Positions 1 to 6,643 of a stretch of 27,893 nt of DNA are shown here, piece after piece; within the stretch, counting starts at the first letter, position 1, and every line of letters begins with the position of its first letter. The DNA is from Gemmatimonadota bacterium. Its GTDB lineage: Bacteria; Latescibacterota; UBA2968; UBA8231. The stretch spans positions 2,501-30,393 of the forward strand of contig VXOR01000078.1 in assembly GCA_009840005.1 (NCBI GenBank). Direction: 5' to 3'. The notes under the pieces were generated by a model. That model had not been told where the DNA came from. It ran no database searches and saw nothing but the letters and a program-made list of their open reading frames with translations. The translations under genes were made by a program, and so were the position numbers.

Positions 1-492
1 GTCGGCAAACCAAAGGCTCAGTACGGTGGCCCCTGTATGCTGCATGATATCCACGCATTCGCGCATGTGATCGAGTGCTTTGCGACGCACGACCGGGTCC
101 CGATGACCGAAACTGCCCAATTTGTATTCGGGTTCTTGGAAGACATTGGGATTGATTGCCCCAATGCACACCCCTAATTCCGCCGCTTCTTGCTGCAAGG
201 CGTCATAGTCATCCACTTTATCCCAGGGAATGTGCAAAGCCACACCGGGACAGACACCCGTCACCTTGTGCACTTGGGCCGCATCGGAAAGCCGCTCGTG
301 GACATCGCGGGCGGCACCGGGCTGTTTGAATACGCCAAAGCGCGTCCCAGAATTGCCATATCCCCAAGAGGGCGTCTCGATCTCCTGGGCTTTGAGCTTG
401 GCTTTGACTTCTTCGACTTCGATACCTTGGCCTGAGAGTATTTCGGCTAAAGCTGCGAATTGGTCCTCTATATTGTACCCTGAAATTCCCAT
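1..492 (-). CDS. rhaI: L-rhamnose isomerase, RhaI type (5' part, cut by window edge)
   Basis: The visible 164 residues are the N-terminal part of a TIM-barrel sugar isomerase that interconverts L-rhamnose and L-rhamnulose. The frame is open to base 1, so the metal-binding and catalytic C-terminal half lies outside the window. The best match I know is the Pseudomonas stutzeri-type enzyme: PSWGYGNSGTRF (residues 41-52) and LHIPWDK (86-92) correspond to its VPSWG-x-GGTRF and LHIPWDK motifs. ATG at 492 is preceded by AAGGAG at good spacing. It lies 69 nt downstream of a Gfo/Idh/MocA oxidoreductase in the same orientation, which suggests a sugar catabolism operon. Rhamnose itself as substrate is inferred from the family; related keto/aldose pairs are possible because RhaI-type enzymes are broad. 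Confidence 0.82.
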   Translation of the reverse strand, partial: MGISGYNIEDQFAALAEILSGQGIEVEEVKAKLKAQEIETPSWGYGNSGTRFGVFKQPGAARDVHERLSDAAQVHKVTGVCPGVALHIPWDKVDDYDALQQEAAELGVCIGAINPNVFQEPEYKLGSFGHRDPVVRRKALDHMRECVDIMQHTGATVLSLWFAD

Positions 493-561
493 TCTACCTC
501 TCCTTTAATTGTCGGGCCTAGTATGGTAGTTACGCTCAGCCGTTGCGATCTGCTACCACAC

Positions 562-1524
562 TTAGGCGTTCTGCAGAATTTGTAGCTGGAGTTCGAGGTT
601 GCGCAACCCGACTTCGCCGGATACGAGCGGCGTTAGTTTGGGCTGTATTGTCGCCTCGGCAAACCGGGCGATGAGCAGCGACATAAAATCATCGCCGATT
701 AGCTCTGATTCATCCGTACTGAGCACCGAACAATAGGTCCCGTCGGGCGCAGGTCGCCCCGTGCAATCGACCAAAAGGCCATTAACGCCGAACCGCCGCA
801 GGGGTTGGCCCTCGTGCAAATCGCGGACGATGATTTCGCAACGACAACTTTCTGATGAACCGACAAAACTGAAACAGGCCCGCACTCCCCCGCTCCCCGA
901 CACGACTTGTAGCGACTCAGGCTCAATGACCCCGTCGGGCATCCAAGCCAAAAGCATGCTCAAAGGATGAGGCGCCATATCGATCCACACCTCTGCAGCG
1001 CTGCGGCGACGCCCCCGCGCCAAGGTCTCCATTTCCGCGTAAAAGGATTCTACGGTTGTGAGCGAACCACGGGCCTCCTCGTATAGCTGCCGGTAGTAGG
1101 GTAGCGAAGCAGCGTATTGAGTACAGACCCCTAAGTGCAGATTGGTTTGCCGCGCCAAATCAACCAAGGCCCGCGCCTGCATCTGCGTCTGCGCCGGCCC
1201 ATCTGGATGCCAGACTAAAGGCTTTTCGCAGAGGACGTGACAACCCTGTTCAAGAGCGCATTCGACACAGTCGAAATGGGCCTCGTTCGGCAGACAGACA
1301 TCTACCACATCGGGGGCTTCTTCGCTCAGCAGCCGGGCCAAGTCCCAATAGCCTTGGCCCGAAAAGGGAAAAATATCGCGTAGAACGCGCTCTGTAGCAG
1401 CGGCACTTTCCCAACTGCGGCCCAAAAAGCCAACGACTTGTGCACCGGCGCGGTCGAACCACTTGGCGTGATGCTTGCCGATGCCGCTGGCACCGGCGAT
1501 GGCGACGCGCAGGGCCCTTTCCAT
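562..1524 (-). CDS. Gfo/Idh/MocA family NAD(P)-dependent oxidoreductase
   Basis: A 320-residue dehydrogenase-like protein. The N-terminal Rossmann fold is shown by VAIAGASGIGKHHA (residues 7-20), and the family hallmark EKP lies at residues 100-102 in CEKPLVWH, where the Lys is the usual catalytic or nicotinamide-contacting residue. Length is normal for the family. These enzymes oxidise or reduce sugars, inositols or sugar acids, and the substrate cannot be read from sequence. I place the start at ATG 1524 because a GGAGG box precedes it by 5 nt. The longer frame back to 1578 would run through a terminator hairpin. The downstream rhamnose isomerase gene suggests a role in sugar breakdown or epimerisation. 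No promoter is visible between the hairpin and this gene. Confidence 0.85.
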   Translation of the reverse strand: MERALRVAIAGASGIGKHHAKWFDRAGAQVVGFLGRSWESAAATERVLRDIFPFSGQGYWDLARLLSEEAPDVVDVCLPNEAHFDCVECALEQGCHVLCEKPLVWHPDGPAQTQMQARALVDLARQTNLHLGVCTQYAASLPYYRQLYEEARGSLTTVESFYAEMETLARGRRRSAAEVWIDMAPHPLSMLLAWMPDGVIEPESLQVVSGSGGVRACFSFVGSSESCRCEIIVRDLHEGQPLRRFGVNGLLVDCTGRPAPDGTYCSVLSTDESELIGDDFMSLLIARFAEATIQPKLTPLVSGEVGLRNLELQLQILQNA

Positions 1525-1538
1525 TTTTCCTCCAATAC

Positions 1539-1569
1539 AAAAAGAGCCGACAGCCAATCTGTCGGCTCT
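1539..1569 (-). terminator. Rho-independent terminator after the 38-codon gene
   Basis: A perfect 11-bp stem (1543-1553 with 1559-1569, loop of 5 nt) is followed on the minus strand by a run of five T (1539-1543). It lies 36 nt downstream of the small basic gene's stop codon and ends just upstream of the Shine-Dalgarno box of the Gfo/Idh gene. It could therefore act as a terminator, or as an attenuator if the sugar genes depend on read-through. Confidence 0.85.
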
Positions 1570-1604
1570 CCTAAGCAAGGCCGGTGGCCTCTATCTTTAG
1601 CTAT

Positions 1605-1721
1605 CTACTTCTTCCGCGGTGACAGCTTGGCCTCCTGAGCGCGTCGCTTCAAGCGCTTTTTGCGCCGCTGCCGCCGACTCCTCAATTCCTTATCTCTCAT
1701 TCTGCCTTTACTCGAACCCAT
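1605..1721 (-). CDS. 38-residue highly basic small protein
   Basis: This short gene encodes MGSSKGRMRDKELRSRRQRR followed by KKRLKRRAQEAKLSPRKK. About half the residues are Arg or Lys, and there is no hydrophobic core or signal peptide. ATG at 1721 has an AGGAGG box at correct spacing. A consensus-like promoter lies about 40 nt upstream and a perfect terminator about 36 nt downstream, so it looks like an independent, probably well-expressed transcript of about 210 nt. The composition suggests a ribosome- or RNA-associated polypeptide. It resembles, from memory, the short basic proteins of unknown function seen in Planctomycetes and FCB-type genomes, but I cannot confirm the family. It is not a recognisable S21 or THX. 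Confidence 0.75.
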   Translation of the reverse strand: MGSSKGRMRDKELRSRRQRRKKRLKRRAQEAKLSPRKK

Positions 1722-1758
1722 TTGTGTATCCTCCTAAGAATAAGAAGCGGTTGCCGGC

Positions 1759-1787
1759 AATATATTCGGCGCTACCACCAAGGTCAA
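1759..1787 (-). promoter_or_regulatory. Sigma-70-type promoter for the 38-codon gene
   Basis: On the minus strand TTGACC (1782-1787) and TATATT (1759-1764) are separated by exactly 17 nt, each matching 5 of 6 consensus bases. The -35 box overlaps the last codons of pyrB. Predicted transcription start is near 1752, giving a leader of about 30 nt before the AGGAGG box. Confidence 0.65.
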
Positions 1788-2707
1788 GCGAGAATCATCC
1801 GCAAAAGAGCCATGCGCACGTACAGCCCGTTGTGGGCTTGGCGAAAATAGGCCGCCCTCGGGTCTGCGTCCACTTCCGGGTCAATCTCATCGACGCGCGG
1901 CAACGGGTGCATGACAACAGCGTGTTCCTGCATACAGTCCATCACCGAGCGATCGACAATGTACTTGCCTCGCGCTTGCTCGTATTCTCCCGTGCGGTCG
2001 CCAAAGCGCTCCTTTTGGATGCGCGTCTGATAGACGACATCGGCCTGCCTCGCCACTTCATGGAGGTCGTCCACCTCCTCGAAAGGGACCTGGTGCCGCT
2101 GCAAATAATCCTTTATGTCGTCCTTCATCCGCACCGTCTCAGGTGCGACGAAGTACATCTTAACGCCCTCGTACTTGGCCAGCAGATAGCACAGCGAACG
2201 CACTGTCCGTCCATTGGCCAAATCCCCCACCAGCGCAATGGTAATTTTTTCGAGGCGACCGATCTCGCGGTGAATAGTAAAGAGGTCCAAGAGGGCTTGG
2301 GTCGGGTGCTGCCCGGCCCCGTCGCCGGCGTTGATTATCGGGATGCCAGCGACAGCAGCAGCTCGGTTGCTAGCTCCGCTTTCGTAGTGGCGCAGCACGA
2401 TCACGTCCGAGTACCCGGCAACGACGCGAATGGTGTCCTCAAGGGTCTCGCCCTTAGCGGCCGAAGAAAATTCCTGTGCGCTCTCGGTTGTAATGACAGC
2501 CCCACCCAACCGCGTCATCGCCGACTCAAAGGATAGCCGCGTCCGCGTACTAGGCTCGTAGAACAGCGTCGCCATGACCCGGCGATTGAGGATATTGGAC
2601 CCGTAGTGCTGCACTACTTGCTCCATCTCTTGAACTGTGGAAAAAATAGACTCTATCAAGTCTAGGTTGAATTGCTGCGCTTCGAGGACGTGATAAAGGC
2701 GATCCAT
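1784..2707 (-). CDS. pyrB: Aspartate carbamoyltransferase, catalytic subunit
   Basis: A 307-residue enzyme that joins carbamoyl phosphate and L-aspartate in the committed step of pyrimidine synthesis, in the cytoplasm. The carbamoyl phosphate loop FYEPSTRTRLSFESAM (STRTR at 53-57), HPTQALLDL (from 134) and the aspartate-domain motif HPLPRVDEI (from 267) are all present. Length is that of a complete catalytic chain. I start at ATG 2707, which has a GAGGAG box; the longer frame would run back into fabZ. Its start is 19 nt after the fabZ stop. No regulatory chain (pyrI) or dihydroorotase gene is beside it in this window. Confidence 0.96.
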   Translation of the reverse strand: MDRLYHVLEAQQFNLDLIESIFSTVQEMEQVVQHYGSNILNRRVMATLFYEPSTRTRLSFESAMTRLGGAVITTESAQEFSSAAKGETLEDTIRVVAGYSDVIVLRHYESGASNRAAAVAGIPIINAGDGAGQHPTQALLDLFTIHREIGRLEKITIALVGDLANGRTVRSLCYLLAKYEGVKMYFVAPETVRMKDDIKDYLQRHQVPFEEVDDLHEVARQADVVYQTRIQKERFGDRTGEYEQARGKYIVDRSVMDCMQEHAVVMHPLPRVDEIDPEVDADPRAAYFRQAHNGLYVRMALLRMILA

Positions 2708-2726
2708 CGGATGCTCCTCAACGGCC

Positions 2727-3155
2727 TTACCGCTCACCCAATACAGCCAAGATCTCCGTCTCTGCGGCCACTTCCTCCCCCACCATTGCTCGTCCCTGCA
2801 ACTTACAGGACCCACCCCGCTGCCTGAGCACCGTTAGCTCCAGCCGTAATTGGTCCCCCGGCACGACCGGGCGGCGAAATTTGCAGCGATCAATCCCAGC
2901 AAAAAAAGGCACCTTGGATTCGGGGTTCTCCACGCCGCTCAGCATCATCACACAACCAGCCTGCGCTAGTGCTTCGACGATCAGCACTCCGGGCATGACC
3001 GGATAACCGGGAAAATGTCCTTGGAAAAACGATTCGTTGGCCGTCACATTCTTTAAGGCCACGACGCGTTCCCCAAGTTCCAATTCGAGGATGCGGTCGA
3101 TGAGCAGCAGCGGATAGCGGTGCGGCAATAAGTCGAGAATTTCCGTTAAATTCAC
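2727..3155 (-). CDS. fabZ: 3-hydroxyacyl-ACP dehydratase FabZ
   Basis: A 142-residue hot-dog-fold dehydratase that removes water from 3-hydroxyacyl-ACP in fatty acid elongation. The active site helix motif GHFPGYPVMPGVLIVEALAQ carries the catalytic His47 and Glu61. Length is typical for FabZ, which is shorter than FabA. The start is GTG at 3155, overlapping the ompH stop as GTGA, so translation is probably coupled. bamA-ompH-(lpxD)-fabZ-(lpxA) is a common diderm gene order. Here lpxD and lpxA are missing from the cluster and pyrB follows instead. Confidence 0.95.
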   Translation of the reverse strand: MNLTEILDLLPHRYPLLLIDRILELELGERVVALKNVTANESFFQGHFPGYPVMPGVLIVEALAQAGCVMMLSGVENPESKVPFFAGIDRCKFRRPVVPGDQLRLELTVLRQRGGSCKLQGRAMVGEEVAAETEILAVLGER

Positions 3156-3688
3156 TCCGGCTCCTCTTCTTTTTCCTTCTCCATCAGTTCCAGTAACTGC
3201 TCGGTTAGATCGTATTCTTCCTTGGCAAAAACCAGCCCACTCGAAGGCGCGGCAGCGTCGAAAATAAAGTCGTAGCCCTTTTCCTCGGCCATGCCCTGAA
3301 TGGCATCGTTGATTTTTTGAAAGATCGGCTCGGAAAGCTCGATATTCTTGCGCATTAGCTCGCCTTCGGGGCCGAACTTCTCTTGGATAAACTGTTGAAG
3401 CTGCTGCCCTTTGGTATCGAACTCAACCTGTAGTTCCGCCTTTTTCGCTTCGCTCAGCAGCAACTCCTGCCGCCGAAAATCCTCTTGCAGCTTAAGCAGC
3501 TTGGCCTCGCGGTCCTTGGCTTGGTTCTCGTAGTCCTGACGTAGCTGGTCCAACGTGCGCTGCGCATCCCGGAATTCGGGCAGGCGCTCTTTGAGCACTT
3601 CCGAATCAATGTAGCCTATTTTCAACTGAGCCGAGACACTCGTAGCGCAACAGGCCACGACGAGGGCGAACAATAGGGCACGTTTCAT
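3152..3688 (-). CDS. skp: OmpH/Skp family periplasmic chaperone
   Basis: A 178-residue secreted protein. Residues 1-20 form a signal peptide ending in SVSA. The mature part begins with LKIGYIDSEVL, the usual OmpH opening with an IGYID-type strand. It continues as long charged helices rich in Glu, Lys and Gln (about residues 45-130), matching the coiled-coil tentacles with which Skp holds unfolded outer membrane proteins. The return strand YDFIFDAAAPSSGLVFA is also typical. Glu/Lys-rich C-terminus. ATG at 3688 follows a GAGGAG box. It is separated from bamA by the small lipoprotein gene and overlaps fabZ, consistent with a role in delivering barrel proteins to BamA. Confidence 0.92.
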   Translation of the reverse strand: MKRALLFALVVACCATSVSAQLKIGYIDSEVLKERLPEFRDAQRTLDQLRQDYENQAKDREAKLLKLQEDFRRQELLLSEAKKAELQVEFDTKGQQLQQFIQEKFGPEGELMRKNIELSEPIFQKINDAIQGMAEEKGYDFIFDAAAPSSGLVFAKEEYDLTEQLLELMEKEKEEEPE

Positions 3689-3784
3689 ATCTACTCCTCT
3701 TTATGGACGAGAATCAATGGGATTGAAGTTGCGTTCATTTCTTAATTCAACTGCGCTGCTCTCGCTGCAACGGGTGTCAGACTA

Positions 3785-4087
3785 CTATTTGATCTGCACC
3801 TTGATCTTGGATCGCTTGCGCCGCCTCAACGAGAGACCACCAAAGCCGCTGATAACGGCAATGTAAAACCCCGCATCGTACCACCAGCCTGTGTTTTGCG
3901 GTTCATAGAGACGGATGGTCGAGTCAAACAGGCCCCAGATGAGCGATATGGGGGCAATCCAACCGTGCCAGATTCCCCAGAAAAACCCGGCGGGATTCGC
4001 TTCAGTGTGTTTCCCGTCGCCGGGGACACACCCAGCAAGCGAAATCAGAACGATCAAGACAAGTATGCAGATCAACTGTTTGGCCAT
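3785..4087 (-). CDS. Small conserved membrane lipoprotein of unknown function
   Basis: A 100-residue protein with an N-terminal hydrophobic segment ending in the lipobox LAGC (Cys20), so it is probably lipid-anchored. A Trp-rich middle section follows (NPAGFFWGIWHGWIAPISL at 31-49, then LYEPQNTGWWYDAGFYIAV). The end is short and very basic (RRRKRSKIKVQIK). The NPAGF...HGxIAPISL...NTGWWYDxGF pattern resembles, from memory, a widespread uncharacterised small membrane protein family. I start at ATG 4087, preceded by a weak AGGAT box, rather than at 4120, which has none and would put charged residues before the signal. It lies between bamA and ompH but is set off from both by 96-149 nt, so it may have its own promoter. 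Confidence 0.75.
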   Translation of the reverse strand: MAKQLICILVLIVLISLAGCVPGDGKHTEANPAGFFWGIWHGWIAPISLIWGLFDSTIRLYEPQNTGWWYDAGFYIAVISGFGGLSLRRRKRSKIKVQIK

Positions 4088-4182
4088 GGAAAATCCTGCG
4101 TCGATCCGTTCTTCTGTCATCCCAAGCTAAATTGTATAAGATACGACTTGGCAGAATTTTGTGAAACAGCGGACATAAGAAG

Positions 4183-4210
4183 GCCCAAGATGCCAGACGA
4201 CATCTTGGGC
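4183..4210 (-). terminator. Hairpin downstream of bamA, probable terminator
   Basis: A perfect 10-bp inverted repeat (4183-4192 with 4201-4210, loop of 8 nt) begins 27 nt after the bamA stop. The following minus-strand bases are T-rich (CTTCTTATGT) but lack a clean T run, so termination may be partial. It would divide the ftsK-to-bamA block from the lipoprotein-ompH-fabZ-pyrB block. Confidence 0.6.
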
Positions 4211-4236
4211 TTCGTCTTATGCCCTGAGATCAGAGC

Positions 4237-6642
4237 CTAGTAAAACTGCGGGCCGAACTGGAAGTGGGTCTTCCAGCCAGCCGGCGTGCCATCGATATCC
4301 TTGCGGTCAAAACCATAGCCGAAGTCGAAGCCGATCATCCCCAGCATCGGCGTCTGGACGCGAAAGCCAAAGCCCAGCGAACGCTTGATATCCAAAGGAT
4401 TAAGCTCGGGAATCGTCGCCCAAGCGTTGCCCGCGTCCGCGAAGAGGATGCCGTACACTTGCTGCTCGGCTATCGGAAAGCGGTACTCTAAATTCAGCAC
4501 CATCATCGAGCGGCCGCCAAGGGGGATCCCGCTGGCCTTGTCCCTCGGGCCCAAAGAGTAATCTGGATAGCCCCGGACCTGTCCGTCCCAGTAATCAATA
4601 CCGCCTGGAGTAAACAGATCATAATACGAAATGAGGCTGTCGTCCTCGTCGGAAAAACCATCTATAACCGCGACTTTGGTCTCCAAACTCCAGACGAACT
4701 TCCACCAACTCGGCCGGTAATAGTTGAATTTCACTTCGTGGTTGTGGAAGTCCACATCGCCAGCCACGATCGAAGTCGCGACCGATGGAGTGTAGCTAAA
4801 AACCGTCCCCTTGGTCGGAAACTCGGCCCGATCGCGCGTATCGCGCGTGTATATCAACTCAAAACGGCTCGTAAGCCGATCTTGGTAGCGAAGATCGTTT
4901 GCCAATGGAGCGTTGCCGTCGGCAAAGTCGGAATAGCCTTGGCTATAGAGGCGATAGCCCAGCGAAAGGCTGGAATTAGCCGGCTTCTGCAACCGCCGAC
5001 CCACGCGCACGTTGATCGACTTGCGATTGGATTTCCAGAGGATATCGCTATTGTTTAGCCGATAGTTGGTGCTCCGGTAGTCGTAGTAGTGGAGGTTTTG
5101 CGTATAAGCGCGCGCCGACAGACTGGTCGGGGTATCGAAGAGCCACGGCTCGGTAAAACCGACTAGGAACTGCTCGCGCCGAGTGCCGAACTCCCAGTTA
5201 AAGTCCAGACTCTGACCCATGCCGCGGAAGTTGGGAATCTGCAAGCCGATTTGGCCTACCATCTTGTCGCGGTCCGAATACCCCGCCCCCACAGACGCTT
5301 GCCCAGTCTGCCGCTCATCGACGTTAAACACCATATCCACCAGCCGCTCGTCCTCGCCAGTGCTGTATTGGGGCTGGATTTGCACATCTTTGAAGAAGTT
5401 CAACAGCATTATGCGCCGCTGACTTTCTTGAACGAGATTTTGCTGGTAAATATCGCCTGGACGCAATTCGATCTCGCGCCGGATCACCTTCTCTCGCGTC
5501 TTGGTATTGCCAGCGATCTCAACCTTGCGAATCGTCCACGGCTGCCCTTCAAATATCTGAAACGACACGTCAATCGAGTCGTTGCGAATCGTCTCCTGCG
5601 GCACTACGCGCGTGTCCAAGTAGCCCTTCTCGTAATAGACAAAGCGCGCCAAATCGGCTAGCTCTGGCCCCGAGCGCCCATATACCATCCCCTCCTGCAA
5701 CTCCAGCTTCTCCACCAACTCGTCGTAGCCAAAGATTTCGTTGCCTTCCCAAGCGACTTCGCCTAACCGGTACTGTAGCCCCTCGTCGATTTCCACGTCG
5801 ATGAATAAGTGCCGCCGCGTCGAGTCGTAATAGACACTGTCGCGCACTATGGCCGCCTGCTGAAAACCCAAGCTGCGGTAATACGCCAGCAGCTTCTGCT
5901 TGTCCTCCTCGTACGTATCGCCGTTGAACTCACCCTTGCGCCACCAACGCTTCTCCTCGGTCTCCATCAACGACACCAACCGGCGCGGCTCCGGCCCTTG
6001 GCCGTCCCACTTTTGCGGTCGCCGAGGACTACGCGCCGGCAACTCTCGGCTGTCGATCGCCGTGCCGTCGGCGCGGTGTTGGATCAAGCGAATCTGCTTG
6101 ATCTGCACCTTGGATCCCTCGTTGATATCGTATTGGAGGAATACCTCACCTTCTTCCGCGCCGGCAAAGGTCTGGCCTTTGACCTCGGCGCGCAGATAGC
6201 CCTTCTCGCGATAGAGGTCGAGGATTTTCTGCTCGCCCCGCACCACATCCCTCGGCGCGATAACCTGACCGGTGACCAAGCTCAGCGCCTCCTTGAGGTC
6301 TTTCTCCTTGAGGTTTTTCTGCCCCTTGAACTGCAAACCCTCTAAGGCCGGGTATTCTTCAACCATGATGATCAGGTTGATTCCCTCGGGGACGGGGTCG
6401 CCCCATATCTGGATATCCTCAAAGACGTTGAGTCCTTGGAGATCGCGCACTGCCTGCTGCACGTTCTCTTGCGACAGCTCAACTCCAGGCTCCAAGCCCA
6501 CCGTGGTCAGGATAAGCGACTTGGCCACCTTGCGCAGCTTACCCTGCACCTCGATCGAGACAACCTTTTGGGCCTCGACCGCGTTACCCATCAACCCCAC
6601 AGCGACGATAGCAAAAAGTATGGTGCGGAAATTCTGCTTCAT
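4237..6642 (-). CDS. bamA: Outer membrane protein assembly factor BamA
   Basis: An 801-residue Omp85 protein, the core of the machine that inserts beta-barrel proteins into the outer membrane. It has a signal peptide (1-24, ending AVEA), then POTRA repeats over about residues 25-430 and a 16-strand barrel from about 440. The conserved lid-loop motif appears as VRGYPDYSLGP near residue 685, and the last strand ends HFQFGPQFY. The final residue is Tyr, where proteobacterial proteins usually have Phe; an aromatic end fits the beta-signal. The third POTRA carries an extra Arg/Pro-rich loop of about 30 residues (near 195-225). It starts one base after the clpC stop with no strong ribosome site, so translation is probably coupled. 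Confidence 0.96.
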   Translation of the reverse strand: MKQNFRTILFAIVAVGLMGNAVEAQKVVSIEVQGKLRKVAKSLILTTVGLEPGVELSQENVQQAVRDLQGLNVFEDIQIWGDPVPEGINLIIMVEEYPALEGLQFKGQKNLKEKDLKEALSLVTGQVIAPRDVVRGEQKILDLYREKGYLRAEVKGQTFAGAEEGEVFLQYDINEGSKVQIKQIRLIQHRADGTAIDSRELPARSPRRPQKWDGQGPEPRRLVSLMETEEKRWWRKGEFNGDTYEEDKQKLLAYYRSLGFQQAAIVRDSVYYDSTRRHLFIDVEIDEGLQYRLGEVAWEGNEIFGYDELVEKLELQEGMVYGRSGPELADLARFVYYEKGYLDTRVVPQETIRNDSIDVSFQIFEGQPWTIRKVEIAGNTKTREKVIRREIELRPGDIYQQNLVQESQRRIMLLNFFKDVQIQPQYSTGEDERLVDMVFNVDERQTGQASVGAGYSDRDKMVGQIGLQIPNFRGMGQSLDFNWEFGTRREQFLVGFTEPWLFDTPTSLSARAYTQNLHYYDYRSTNYRLNNSDILWKSNRKSINVRVGRRLQKPANSSLSLGYRLYSQGYSDFADGNAPLANDLRYQDRLTSRFELIYTRDTRDRAEFPTKGTVFSYTPSVATSIVAGDVDFHNHEVKFNYYRPSWWKFVWSLETKVAVIDGFSDEDDSLISYYDLFTPGGIDYWDGQVRGYPDYSLGPRDKASGIPLGGRSMMVLNLEYRFPIAEQQVYGILFADAGNAWATIPELNPLDIKRSLGFGFRVQTPMLGMIGFDFGYGFDRKDIDGTPAGWKTHFQFGPQFY

Positions 6643-6643
6643 A

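Noticed and set aside
1619..2536. 305-codon open frame on the plus strand
   Set aside because: Antisense to pyrB and the 38-codon gene, with no ribosome site or recognisable domain.
4088..4236. TACAAT box near 4127-4140 as a promoter for the small lipoprotein
   Set aside because: The -10 resemblance is fair, but no -35 hexamer with more than 3 matches lies 16-18 nt upstream.
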